A stretch of DNA of 24,265 nt, taken from assembly GCA_964596985.1 (NCBI GenBank), contig CAZQWG010000013.1:1-24265 (forward strand), written 5' to 3'. The DNA is from GCA-020345945 sp964596985. Lineage in GTDB: Archaea; Thermoproteota; Bathyarchaeia; RBG-16-48-13; GCA-020345945. A model generated the notes under the pieces. It was not told where the DNA came from. It saw only the letters and a list, made by a program, of their open reading frames with translations, and made no database searches. Both the position numbers and the translations under genes were made by a program. Of this stretch, positions 1 to 7,214 are shown piece after piece (position 1 is the stretch's first letter; every line of letters starts with the position of its first letter).

Positions 1-92
1 AGCCTCCTACTCCCATCCTCATCGTAACCCTCCACAGCCCCCCGAAGCTTCTCTAACAATTGCTCCTCTGAATCAGTCGTTCGTTTTGTCAT
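1..92 (-). CDS. Probable corrinoid (B12-binding) protein, N-terminal fragment
   Basis: An ATG at 92 on the minus strand opens a frame that stays open to the window edge (30 codons). The segment LLEKLRGAVEGYDEDGSRR resembles the first helix of the helical cap domain of methyltransferase-associated corrinoid proteins (MtbC/MtaC/MttC-like), which typically begin with a short charged leader and a helix of the type LLxxLxxAVxxxDxxxxxxL. These proteins shuttle methyl groups between substrate methyltransferases and a C1 carrier. The B12-binding DxHxxG motif would lie beyond the window and cannot be checked. The product call rests on about 20 residues of similarity recognised by eye, so the open frame is surer than the function. 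Confidence 0.45.
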   Translation of the reverse strand, partial: MTKRTTDSEEQLLEKLRGAVEGYDEDGSRR

Positions 93-298
93 GGTAGTCT
101 CGGCTCTTATCTGAGAACATGAATAGAAATCGTTTCCGACCGTATGCGCATGTCGTGTAGGCGGAGCCTGAAACAATCGATTGCGAGTACAAACAACATC
201 GATCGCTATCACTCAAGGCTAGAGTATTGCATGAAGATTCTTGGAAATACCTTAGTAACAGTTCGTATATTCATATGATTCAGAGAGTGAGGATTAAA

Positions 299-622
299 TT
301 GTTCAAGTGCCCTGTCTGTGGGTTTCTGTCTGAAAGTTACCCGGAGATCACTCATCACATTCAGGAGGAACATCCCGATAAAAAAGTGAGTTCAATTCCT
401 TCGGTTCCTACACCTTTAAGGCGATTGGTCGCAGAAGGCACACCTGAAAGTAGTGTTCTTGTTCAGGACCCGGAATACGAACTACTCGTGAGAATTGTGA
501 AGGAAATCGTGCCGCGGCTTGAAAGCGAGGACTTAGACGAAATCGCATCGTTAATTCGGCGAGCAAAGAAGCGTCGGAAGAAAGAAGTTACTGCAGAAAC
601 CGAGCACATACTGACTCCATGA
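299..622 (+). CDS. Small C2H2-type zinc-finger protein, unknown role
   Basis: The frame is open from an ATG at 227, with a second ATG at 275. I prefer the TTG at 299 because GAGG lies 6-7 nt ahead of it and the protein then begins MFKCPVCGF, placing the zinc finger at the very N-terminus as in many small archaeal C2H2 proteins. Product 107 aa. The finger is C-x2-C with a following HH and H (C28, C31, H43/H44, H49 when counted from 227). The C-terminal half is a charged helical segment (residues about 80-125 from 227) ending in a basic run, RRAKKRRKKE, which could contact nucleic acid. It is monocistronic. A TATA-like GTATATT at 265-271 is compatible with a very short leader. A transcription factor or RNA-binding protein is possible; no target can be named. 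Confidence 0.6.
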   Translation: MFKCPVCGFLSESYPEITHHIQEEHPDKKVSSIPSVPTPLRRLVAEGTPESSVLVQDPEYELLVRIVKEIVPRLESEDLDEIASLIRRAKKRRKKEVTAETEHILTP

Positions 623-645
623 ACCCACATACGTCATTATTCTGA

Positions 646-706
646 AGGAAATGCTTTTCCTCTCTCAACCCAATGATTAGCAAGTACTCTTTGGAATCTA
701 TTGGGT
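646..706. promoter_or_regulatory. Hairpin and dyad between zinc-finger and VOC genes
   Basis: AGGAAA at 646-651 pairs with TTTCCT at 656-661, forming a short hairpin after the zinc-finger gene. A second perfect 7-bp inverted repeat, ACCCAAT (668-674) with ATTGGGT (700-706), ends right at the AAGGAG ribosome-binding site of the next gene. The first could help terminate transcription. The second could be an operator or could mask the ribosome-binding site in RNA. Both readings are inference from symmetry only. Confidence 0.25.
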
Positions 707-716
707 AAGGAGATGA

Positions 717-1103
717 TTGAACTTGGAAATTAGGCACTTCTGCATCAACGTCAAGGACCTTGAGAAATCGATTCGTTTTTACCGTGATATCCTAGGACTG
801 AGGTTAGCCAGGAGACGGGAGGTTCCCGAGAACAACGCTGAGATCGTCTTCATGCTGGGAGAAGGCAGTGATGTAGGAATCGAGTTGACCCATTGGAGGG
901 ACAAGAAGGACTACGTGGAAGGAGATTATCTGGATCACATCGCTCTCGGGGTAGAAGATGTGGAGGCGAAGGTTGAGGAGTTGAGGGGAAAGGATGTCGA
1001 GATCGCAATGGAACCCTTCTCGCTGAAAGGCTCAAAGTCCAAGATAGCCTTCATCAAAGATCCTGATGGAATATGGATTGAACTTGTTCCTCTAAGTAGA
1101 TAA
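717..1103 (+). CDS. VOC/glyoxalase superfamily protein
   Basis: A 128-residue protein of the vicinal-oxygen-chelate fold (glyoxalase I, methylmalonyl-CoA epimerase and dioxygenase superfamily). The start is TTG with a good AAGGAG Shine-Dalgarno 5 nt ahead. Two beta-alpha-beta-beta-beta modules are visible: residues 1-60 (DLEKSIRFYRDILGL) and 70-126 (DHIALGVEDVEAKVEEL ... KDPDGIWIELV). The four expected metal ligands are present: H7 and E56 in the first module, H74 and E122 in the second, so a divalent-metal enzyme is likely. The substrate is unclear. Lactoylglutathione lyase is the usual automatic label, but archaea generally lack glutathione, so an epimerase or a different thiol adduct is more likely. 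It stands alone between unrelated genes. Confidence 0.85.
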   Translation: MNLEIRHFCINVKDLEKSIRFYRDILGLRLARRREVPENNAEIVFMLGEGSDVGIELTHWRDKKDYVEGDYLDHIALGVEDVEAKVEELRGKDVEIAMEPFSLKGSKSKIAFIKDPDGIWIELVPLSR

Positions 1104-1191
1104 CTGTACAACTGCAAAACAACATGCATACTTCCCTCGCTCCGAAAAGGTTGAGAATCTGACCTTCGAATAATGATATAGGGGTCAAGAT

Positions 1192-1863
1192 TTGGGAGAT
1201 ACCTTGTATTGTGTTCTCCCTGCATTTAACGAGGAGGAAACTGTCCGCGAGGTATCTGAAGAGGCGAAGAAGTATGTCGATGAGGTCCTCGTAGTCGACG
1301 ACGGGAGCATAGATGGGACCGCAGAGATGGCGGCTGAAGGCGGTGCAATTGTAATCCAGCATCAGCGAAACATGGGAAAAGGCGCTGCCCTTAGAACCGG
1401 GTTCAAAGAAGCACTGAACCGGGGAGCAGATATAGTAGTTACTCTGGACACGGATGGAGAACACTATCCCAGAGACATCCCCAAACTAGTAAGACTCATT
1501 AGGTCTGGAAAGGCCGACATAGTAGTCGGCTCCAGACTTCATGGCGGTGGAGAAAAAGGGCCTCTTATGAGAAAGCTTAGTAGAGGTATTACCACGATCA
1601 TACTGAGACGGTTCTTTGATGTTCATGTCTCTGACACTCAATCAGGTTTCCGCTGCTTCTCAAGAAAAGCCATCGAAAGACTCGATTTCAAAGGCGACTC
1701 CTTCGTTGCTGAAAGCGAGATGCTAATTGACGCATCCAGGGAAGGACTGAGGATAGTAGAAGTCCCGATCACCTACGTCTATATCGGAGGGAATTTTCCT
1801 GCGTTGAAAGAGACTGTTCTCTTCATCCTACTGTGCGCTAAAAAGATCTTGCTTTTCTCCTAG
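1192..1863 (+). CDS. Family 2 glycosyltransferase (dolichol-phosphate sugar transferase type)
   Basis: A 223-aa GT2 enzyme with a GT-A fold. Seen in order: LPAFNEEETV at the N-terminus (nucleotide-binding strand), VVDDGSIDGT around residues 34-43, the metal-binding DTD at D86-D88 (LDTDGEHYP), and SGFRCFSRKA near residue 150, typical of DPM1/DPG synthases. It lacks the C-terminal transmembrane pair of longer relatives but ends in a hydrophobic segment (LFILLCAKKILLF), which may associate with membrane. The expected reaction is transfer of a nucleotide-activated sugar to a polyprenyl phosphate on the cytoplasmic face, for N-glycan or lipid glycosylation. The start is TTG with a weak upstream GGGG. 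No other glycosylation genes lie next to it. Confidence 0.88.
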   Translation: MGDTLYCVLPAFNEEETVREVSEEAKKYVDEVLVVDDGSIDGTAEMAAEGGAIVIQHQRNMGKGAALRTGFKEALNRGADIVVTLDTDGEHYPRDIPKLVRLIRSGKADIVVGSRLHGGGEKGPLMRKLSRGITTIILRRFFDVHVSDTQSGFRCFSRKAIERLDFKGDSFVAESEMLIDASREGLRIVEVPITYVYIGGNFPALKETVLFILLCAKKILLFS

Positions 1864-1921
1864 GACCTCCTCGATTAAGTCAACTTTCAACACTTTAGTC
1901 GAGTAAATCAAAACCCATATT

Positions 1922-2812
1922 CTACTTTCGAGACATATTATAGCCTGAGATCGTGAGTTCTAGACGGTAGATAGATGTCCTGGCAGTGATGTAAAGGCTC
2001 TTCCAGTCGGAATCACCCCAAGCGCAGTTCGCTGGTGTCTCTGGGACCCAAATTGCACCCAGCTCCTCACCCCCCTTCGAGAAGACCCATATTCCTCCTG
2101 CAGCCGATATGTACAGGTTCCCTTGGGCATCAACTTTGATTCCGTCCGGGTTTCCCGGTTTCTCTGAGCGTATCTCGGCAAAGACACGATCGTTCTCTAG
2201 TGTCCCATCTGCATTGACATCGAATGCTCGAACATGCCTTCTTTCGGTCGAGGAATCCGCTATATAGAGAATCTTTTCATCGGGAGAAAAAGTCAACCCG
2301 TTTGGTCGTTCAAAGTCTTTCGCCAGCAAAGTCAATACGCATTCATCTGGTTCAAGACGGAATACGCCCTGAAAAGGCAGCTCCTGTTGTTCAGGCTTTA
2401 TCCCATAGGGAGGATCGGTGAAGTAGATCGTCCCATCCGACTTCACAACAACGTCGTTGGGACTGTTGAGCTGTTTGCCTTGAAACCTGTCCGTCAACAC
2501 TGTGTATGAACGGTCTTCTTCGATGCGTGAGACCCGCCTATTCCCGTGTTCGCAGATTATTAACCGTTGGTTCTTGTCATATGTCAGTCCGTTTGAGTTC
2601 CCGCTAGGCTCACGGAATACTTCGACCCCTTCTTCTGGCGACCACTTTAAGATCTGGTTTCGCGGTATATCGCTGAATAGTAGGAAGCCATCGTCGGCGT
2701 TCCAAACTGGTCCCTCCGTGAAATCGAAACCAGTTGCAATTCTCTCAACCTTGCTTCTCTCCGAGACTATGGAACGAAGTTTCTCGTCGTTGATCTTGAA
2801 AAACCCCCTCAA
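1922..2812 (-). CDS. SMP-30/gluconolactonase family lactonase
   Basis: A six-bladed beta-propeller hydrolase of 296 aa, the usual length for the SMP-30/gluconolaconase/LRE family. The three metal ligands expected from regucalcin-type enzymes are present: E33 in FTEGPVW, N171 in RPNGLTFSPD and D223 in NPDGIKVDAQGNLYIS. The substrate-loop motif NSPNDVVV (116-123), followed by YFTDPPYG, is also conserved. It should hydrolyse a sugar lactone such as gluconolactone to the free acid in the cytoplasm. The TTG at 2812 is the only reasonable start I see for the complete N-terminus. It is divergent from the Yip1-like gene and tail-to-tail with the glycosyltransferase. It could feed the same sugar-acid metabolism as the DapA-type aldolase further on. 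Confidence 0.88.
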   Translation of the reverse strand: MRGFFKINDEKLRSIVSERSKVERIATGFDFTEGPVWNADDGFLLFSDIPRNQILKWSPEEGVEVFREPSGNSNGLTYDKNQRLIICEHGNRRVSRIEEDRSYTVLTDRFQGKQLNSPNDVVVKSDGTIYFTDPPYGIKPEQQELPFQGVFRLEPDECVLTLLAKDFERPNGLTFSPDEKILYIADSSTERRHVRAFDVNADGTLENDRVFAEIRSEKPGNPDGIKVDAQGNLYISAAGGIWVFSKGGEELGAIWVPETPANCAWGDSDWKSLYITARTSIYRLELTISGYNMSRK

Positions 2813-2966
2813 ATACGGATTGCATAGACAATTCTATCTGTTCCTTTTATTGAGTGTGTCGAATCAGCAATTCAGATATTTGCCATCCCGACAATTGATA
2901 TGGCGACTAGGACACACGTTTATTAACGAGAGAAGAGTGTAGAAGACAGAAAGTGGTTGTGCGAAA

Positions 2967-3515
2967 ATGGTTGCAGACTTAGTCGATAGAATGATACGGG
3001 CAGTAAAGTTGGACGTTTCCCTCTATGAGGAAGTCGAAAGGGATACAACTGCTATGAATCAGGCGATCGCGGTGGTTGTCATCAGCAGTATCTGCGCTGG
3101 TCTAGGTACACTGATCAGGGGCATATTCCAAGGTAGCCTCTTAGGCTTGTTCGGCGTCGTTACGGGAGTGATCGGGGCTCTGGTGGGCTGGTTGATCTGG
3201 TCTCTGATAACCTATATTATCGGTACAAAAGTCTTCAAGGGTCCAGAGACCAAGGCAGATTACGGCGAACTTCTACGTACGATCGGGTTCTCCAGTTCGC
3301 CAGGTGTATTTAACGTACTGGGCTTCATCCCCTTAGTTTCCTTCGTTGTCGGAATCTGGCAGCTCGCTGCGATGGTCATTGCGGTGAGACAGGCACTTGA
3401 CTTCGATACTACGAAAGCCATCCTGACGTGCGTCGTGGGCTGGATAGTCAACATGCTGGTAATGCTTGTGATTGGCGGATTGATCGCTCTGCCATTCGTC
3501 TTAGCATCGCTCTGA
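2967..3515 (+). CDS. Yip1-like integral membrane protein
   Basis: A 182-aa hydrophobic protein resembling the YIP1 domain family of archaea and bacteria. A soluble N-terminal helix of about 25 residues (VDRMIRAVKLDVSLYEEVE) precedes hydrophobic spans at roughly 31-53, 55-87 (long, perhaps two helices), 113-141 and 151-180. The loop around 90-110 (KGPETKADYGELLRTIGFSSSPG) and the following GFIPLVSFVVGIWQL match the conserved part of the family, where an aromatic/proline patch sits before the third helix. Function in prokaryotes is unknown. A TATA-like GTTTATTAAC at 2918-2927 lies 40-49 nt ahead of the ATG. A strong hairpin follows the gene. Confidence 0.75.
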   Translation: MVADLVDRMIRAVKLDVSLYEEVERDTTAMNQAIAVVVISSICAGLGTLIRGIFQGSLLGLFGVVTGVIGALVGWLIWSLITYIIGTKVFKGPETKADYGELLRTIGFSSSPGVFNVLGFIPLVSFVVGIWQLAAMVIAVRQALDFDTTKAILTCVVGWIVNMLVMLVIGGLIALPFVLASL

Positions 3516-3562
3516 TAACAGCATTCCGATGAAAGCTCTAAGCCTGGACCACAGCAACTCTG

Positions 3563-3611
3563 GTAGGGCGGCAGATCGACTGTCGATCTCACCCTACTCA
3601 TCTCCTTTTTT
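3563..3611 (+). terminator. Long hairpin followed by T-run (terminator)
   Basis: A two-part stem: GTAGGG (3563-3568) pairs with CCCTAC (3592-3597), and inside it AGATCGA pairs with TCGATCT (3573-3589, loop CTG). A six-T run starts at 3606. It lies between the converging Yip1-like gene (plus) and the ComA-like gene (minus). The T-run makes it a terminator for the plus-strand gene, and the symmetric stem could also act on minus-strand transcripts. Confidence 0.65.
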
Positions 3612-3617
3612 CTGGCG

Positions 3618-4394
3618 TTAATCGATCTTGTTAAAAGTTCCTGGGAACAGCCCTCGTCTAAGTTGTTCAAGAGTCAGTATATTATCCGCATCCACGTTGC
3701 CGATGTTGACTTCGGGACCTAGATGAGTTATGAGCCATGATTGCATTTGATTGTTGTCGTATCGGTGAACCCCCTCGTATTCGAGTAGGGGGAGTTCGAA
3801 TATGAGGTTCTCTTCTGGAATTGCTTTGACGATGTCGTCGATGATCTCTATATTCAGCTCTTCGGTGAATAGTTCCATGGCCTCCACGAAGACCTTCCAT
3901 GATCCTGCGTCGAGACATCTATGAATGTCTTTTATCATGTCTTGAGTTGAGGTCGATGCATATTTCTTTCCAACCTCCCCAAGCACCTTGAGCTTGTAGT
4001 CTCTGGCTGCCAAGGCTATTATCCGGGTTTTTTCTTCGGCGGAGAGGCTCAAAATGTTGTCCGATACCTCCACGGCTTCGTATCCTGACTTTCTTGCATC
4101 TTCGAGATATTCCCTTGTCTTCCCTTGCTTGATAGCCAGTTCAAGAAACATTCCGCCCGGGAAGACGTCAACATGATGTTCTTGGTACAGGCTAATCTTC
4201 TTTCGCAGGTAGTCTTCAGAGTAGACTCCCGATAGACAAGTCACGATCTTGGCTAGGTCGATGAATTCCCCGGCGGATTCTAGAAGGTCTTGTTGGGATC
4301 GGAGCCCTACCCCCTTGTCAACAAGCATGGTCAAGCCTTTCTCCCTCGGTTTTTTACTTCTCTCAGGAATCTTTACTGATCTGAATGCCCTCAT
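3618..4394 (-). CDS. Phosphosulfolactate synthase (ComA/YitD/HSA32) family protein
   Basis: A 258-aa TIM-barrel protein. It has KGLTMLVDKGVGL at 19-31 (the family's DKG with the proposed catalytic lysine, K27), VFPGGMFLELA, AVEVSDNIL, LGEVGKKYAS, IFELPL and GPEVNIGNVDADNILTLEQLRRGL. ComA adds sulfite to phosphoenolpyruvate, the first step of coenzyme M synthesis in methanogens; the family also includes non-methanogen members (B. subtilis YitD, plant HSA32) with other roles. Where ComA proteins usually have an EARESG-type motif, this one reads VEAMELF, so its substrate may differ. The start is ATG with AGGTGG about 8 nt ahead, and a TATA-like ATTTTATC lies further up. No other coenzyme M genes are adjacent. 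Confidence 0.78.
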   Translation of the reverse strand: MRAFRSVKIPERSKKPREKGLTMLVDKGVGLRSQQDLLESAGEFIDLAKIVTCLSGVYSEDYLRKKISLYQEHHVDVFPGGMFLELAIKQGKTREYLEDARKSGYEAVEVSDNILSLSAEEKTRIIALAARDYKLKVLGEVGKKYASTSTQDMIKDIHRCLDAGSWKVFVEAMELFTEELNIEIIDDIVKAIPEENLIFELPLLEYEGVHRYDNNQMQSWLITHLGPEVNIGNVDADNILTLEQLRRGLFPGTFNKID

Positions 4395-4536
4395 TCAATT
4401 CCACCTGAACAGGATTATCCAATGGAACCGATAAAATGATAACGAGCCTCGAGTCGAGCCTCTTTCCTCTTCGAGTCGGACAGCTAACACGGTTCTCACT
4501 CAAGAGTTGAAGGCATGGAATATCTGATTCCGTGTT

Positions 4537-4550
4537 CTTGAAGCTTCAAG
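4537..4550. terminator. 14-bp perfect palindrome directly after MFS stop codon
   Basis: CTTGAAGCTTCAAG is a perfect palindrome touching the stop codon of the minus-strand MFS gene. It could fold as a small hairpin in the 3' end of that transcript. No T-run follows in that direction, so a terminator role is weak; an RNA-stabilising stem is as likely. Confidence 0.25.
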
Positions 4551-5786
4551 TCAACTTCTTTTAGGGTTCCATAGGATCATTGCAATTGCCGCGGCAAGTG
4601 CTAGTGTACCTCCGAAATAGAAGGGGGCTGACGGTCCAAGTCCAGGCCAGCTGCCGATCCCACTCCATAGAATTCCCGCGATCAGTGAGGCGGGAAAGTC
4701 GAGAATCCCGAGTATTGCGTTGTATGTACCATAGGCTGTACCTCGCAGTTCTTCTGGGACGAGGTCCGCTACCATGGCTTTAGATGTTCCATAGGCTAGA
4801 CCGTAGTAGACTCCGTACAAGGCGTATAGTCCCCATACCTGCCATCCTTCTTGTGCCATGGCGAAACCGAAGTAGATCAGAGAGTATAGTAGCCAGCCGC
4901 CGACTATCACCTTACGCCTTCCTATCCGGTCGGAGAGGGAGCCTGCAGGCGTAGAGACTACGGTGTAGACTATGTTGAAGGTTGCAAGCATCAGAAGTAC
5001 TTGGAGGACGGTTAATCCCCGCTCTTGTCCTCGGAGGATCAGAAAAGCGTCTGACGAGTTCCCTAGGTCAAAGAGACCAACTATCAGCATGAAAATCATG
5101 AATTGTCTTCCTAAGCTGCGGAACGCGAATTCGGGCATGGTCCTCTGCTTGGCAACTAGGGTATCTCTAGCTCCTATCGCTAGTGAAAGAACGCTCAGTG
5201 CGGCTGGGAGTAGGCTGAGTAATACTACGGTTCGAAAGGTCGACTCGTTCAGTCCACTGGTCTCCGCTTGAGTGATCCATACGACGAGTATTGCGATTAA
5301 GATTCCCAGTACTGCACCGCCTGTGTCAGCAGCCCGGTGGAAGCCGAAGGCCAAGCCGCGTTGACTCTCGTCGATTGAATCGGCAACCAGCGCATCGCGA
5401 GGTGCAGTTCGTACTCCCTTTCCGACCCTGTCAAACCAGCGAACACCTGCGATGGTCGTCCAGGAGTCCGCGAAATAGAAGAATGGTTTCACCATTGTGG
5501 AGATACCGTATCCTGCGACAGCAAGCCATTTTCGCTGTCGGATCTTGTCAGAGAACCATCCGGAGAAGACTTTGAGCAGGCTCGCAGTGGCTTCCGCGAC
5601 CCCCTCGATTAGTCCGATGATGCTGGTCGTCGCGCCTAGAACGTTGGAAAGAAAAAGCGGCAGTAGGTTGAGTACCATCTCGCTGGAAACGTCCATGAAG
5701 AAGCTCGTCAAGCTTACTGCCCACACGTTTCGAGGAAGGCTCCTCAATAGCCGCTCACTACTTGTCTTGGTTCTCTGGGCGTCCAT
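4551..5786 (-). CDS. MFS transporter
   Basis: A 12-helix major facilitator. I place the start at the ATG at 5786 (411 aa), which leaves about 18 soluble residues before helix 1, NVWAVSLTSFFMDVSSEM. The frame is open up to a TTG at 5873 with another ATG at 5840, but a TATA-like TTTATC at about 5855 would make those starts too early. Visible are the cytoplasmic loop 2-3 motif (GWFSDKIRQRKWLAVAGY), the motif DRVGKGVRTAPRDAL after helix 4, and a repeat of the loop motif in the second half (GSLSDRIGRRKVIVGG). The DRxGKGxRTAPRDAL signature marks a widespread prokaryotic subgroup of unassigned substrate. It is probably a proton-coupled exporter in the cytoplasmic membrane. Confidence 0.88.
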   Translation of the reverse strand: MDAQRTKTSSERLLRSLPRNVWAVSLTSFFMDVSSEMVLNLLPLFLSNVLGATTSIIGLIEGVAEATASLLKVFSGWFSDKIRQRKWLAVAGYGISTMVKPFFYFADSWTTIAGVRWFDRVGKGVRTAPRDALVADSIDESQRGLAFGFHRAADTGGAVLGILIAILVVWITQAETSGLNESTFRTVVLLSLLPAALSVLSLAIGARDTLVAKQRTMPEFAFRSLGRQFMIFMLIVGLFDLGNSSDAFLILRGQERGLTVLQVLLMLATFNIVYTVVSTPAGSLSDRIGRRKVIVGGWLLYSLIYFGFAMAQEGWQVWGLYALYGVYYGLAYGTSKAMVADLVPEELRGTAYGTYNAILGILDFPASLIAGILWSGIGSWPGLGPSAPFYFGGTLALAAAIAMILWNPKRS

Positions 5787-6101
5787 CGTCTCTGTGATTC
5801 TCGGTTGACGATTCGACTTTCCCTCACTATGGACGGCCATCCGTTCTCTGCTCAAGATAAACCACTTATTCAAGTCAAAGTCCTAGGGGTCTCTTCTAGG
5901 AATCTCTTCATCTTTCTTTTAAGTTGTGTATGTAAGTTGCTGATGATTTCCTGAGGAATAAAGAAGAAGCGGAGAGGAGGGTGGAAGACTGATGTGGGGA
6001 AGTACTCCATCTGCGAATGACTTAAGATAGACGTCGCATAGTTCTATGAGGTTGACCACTTTATCGTGAATCGTACACAGGAGAAATAAGGTGAGGTTGC
6101 A

Positions 6102-6851
6102 ATGATCCCCCTGGTTCTTATAAGACACGGGGAAAGTATCTGGAACAAGGAAAACCTTTTCACCGGTTGGACCGACGTTGATCTATCCGATACTGGAATA
6201 GCTGAGGCTCAAGAGGCAGGAAGACTTCTGAAGGAATCCGGCTTCGTTTTCGACATCGCGTTCACCTCCGTACAGAAGAGAGCCATCAGAACATTGTGGC
6301 TTGTATTGGATGAGATGGATCTGATGTGGATTCCTGTAAGGAGGTGCTGGCGTCTCAACGAGCGCCACTACGGGGCACTACAAGGCTTGAACAAAGCTGA
6401 AACAGCAAGAAAGCATGGGGAGGCACAGGTACTCATTTGGAGAAGAAGCTATGATGTCAGACCACCCCCGCTGGAAAGGACCGACGAAAGGTATCCTGGG
6501 AACGACCCTCGCTACAGCCACCTAAGCGAAGACGAACTTCCTGTCACCGAATGTCTGAAAGACACCGTCGAACGATTCTTGCCCTACTGGCATGATGCAA
6601 TAGCTCCAACGATAAAGTCAGGCAAGAAGGCGCTCATCGCGGCACACGGCAACAGTCTGAGGGCTCTCGTGAAATACCTCGACAAAATCAGCGACGAGGA
6701 CATTGTGAACCTGAATATCCCTACAGGGATCCCGCTTGTTTACGAGCTTGATGAGGATCTCGAACCCCTAAGACACTACTACTTGGGTGATCCCGAACGG
6801 GTCAAGAATGCCATAGAATCCGTGGTGAGTCAGGGAAAGGAAGAGGACTAG
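6102..6851 (+). CDS. gpmA: 2,3-bisphosphoglycerate-dependent phosphoglycerate mutase
   Basis: A 249-aa histidine phosphatase superfamily member matching dPGM in length and motifs: phospho-acceptor H9 in LIRHGESIWN, the substrate loop ENLFTGWTDVDL, E87 in LNERHYGALQGLNK and second catalytic H182 in AAHGNSLRALVKY. The C-terminal NLNIPTGIPLVYEL is also typical of GpmA. It interconverts 3- and 2-phosphoglycerate in the cytoplasm. Most archaea rely on the unrelated cofactor-independent enzyme, so a bacterial-type GpmA may reflect transfer or a supplementary role. The ATG has AAGGTGAG 6-7 nt ahead, and a TATA-like CTTTATC at about 6059-6065 fits the leader. A 7-bp inverted repeat, GAGGACT (6843-6849) with AGTCCTC (6863-6869), spans the stop and may form a 3' hairpin. 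Confidence 0.93.
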   Translation: MIPLVLIRHGESIWNKENLFTGWTDVDLSDTGIAEAQEAGRLLKESGFVFDIAFTSVQKRAIRTLWLVLDEMDLMWIPVRRCWRLNERHYGALQGLNKAETARKHGEAQVLIWRRSYDVRPPPLERTDERYPGNDPRYSHLSEDELPVTECLKDTVERFLPYWHDAIAPTIKSGKKALIAAHGNSLRALVKYLDKISDEDIVNLNIPTGIPLVYELDEDLEPLRHYYLGDPERVKNAIESVVSQGKEED

Positions 6852-6980
6852 CCGTCGCATTGAGTCCTCTATGCCCAAAAATCCTCTGCGGAAATATCTT
6901 GATAAGGACTGGATACGGCGCCACCGTTCGGCACTAGGTTTTTCTCTAAAGGCTCAAACCGACCAGGCATGCTTTTATGC

Positions 6981-7043
6981 ATAACCCGCACCACTGTCCT
7001 CTGAGTGTTGTGAATATGTATTCAGCACTCTCTCTCGGGTTAT
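6981..7043. other. Nested inverted repeat in a 363-nt gene-free stretch
   Basis: The gap 6852-7214 has no convincing ORF. It holds a nested stem-loop: outer arms ATAACCCG (6981-6988) and CGGGTTAT (7036-7043), a perfect 8 bp, enclose AGTGTTGTGAAT (7004-7015), which pairs imperfectly with ATTCAGCACT (7020-7029). Just downstream is the perfect palindrome TTGACGTCAA (7057-7066). It could be a structured small RNA, a 3' element of gpmA or a binding site; nothing identifies a known RNA family. Confidence 0.3.
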
Positions 7044-7120
7044 TTCGTCCAGAACCTTGACGTCAATCCTAACAAACGGTTGGCGTCGACAAAAGGGTAT
7101 AGCTAGAATAGGCGGGCGTA

Positions 7121-7156
7121 ATAATAAACCTCTGCATACATCATAGTACTATGCAG
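7121..7156 (+). promoter_or_regulatory. TATA-like box and operator-like dyad before the flavoprotein gene
   Basis: ATAATAAA at 7121-7128 is TATA-like. It is followed at once by a 25-bp dyad: CTGCATA (7132-7138), 11 nt spacer, TATGCAG (7150-7156). In archaea, repressors often bind dyads just downstream of the TATA box, over the transcription start. The flavoprotein gene begins 59 nt further on, so this is a plausible operator for it. Confidence 0.4.
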
Positions 7157-7214
7157 GATGATGCTGATGGGTGATATGCGCCTGTATAGCTTGTGTCGCG
7201 GAGGCTTGGGTTGA

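Noticed and set aside
5919..6128. 69-aa minus-strand ORF over the gpmA start
   Set aside because: It covers the gpmA promoter, ribosome-binding site and first codons, has low-complexity Leu/Ser content and no recognisable domain.
7150..7185. C/D-box-like guide RNA (GATGATG, CTGA and TGAT motifs)
   Set aside because: The boxes are crowded within a few bases with no room for 10-12-nt guides between C and D' or C' and D.
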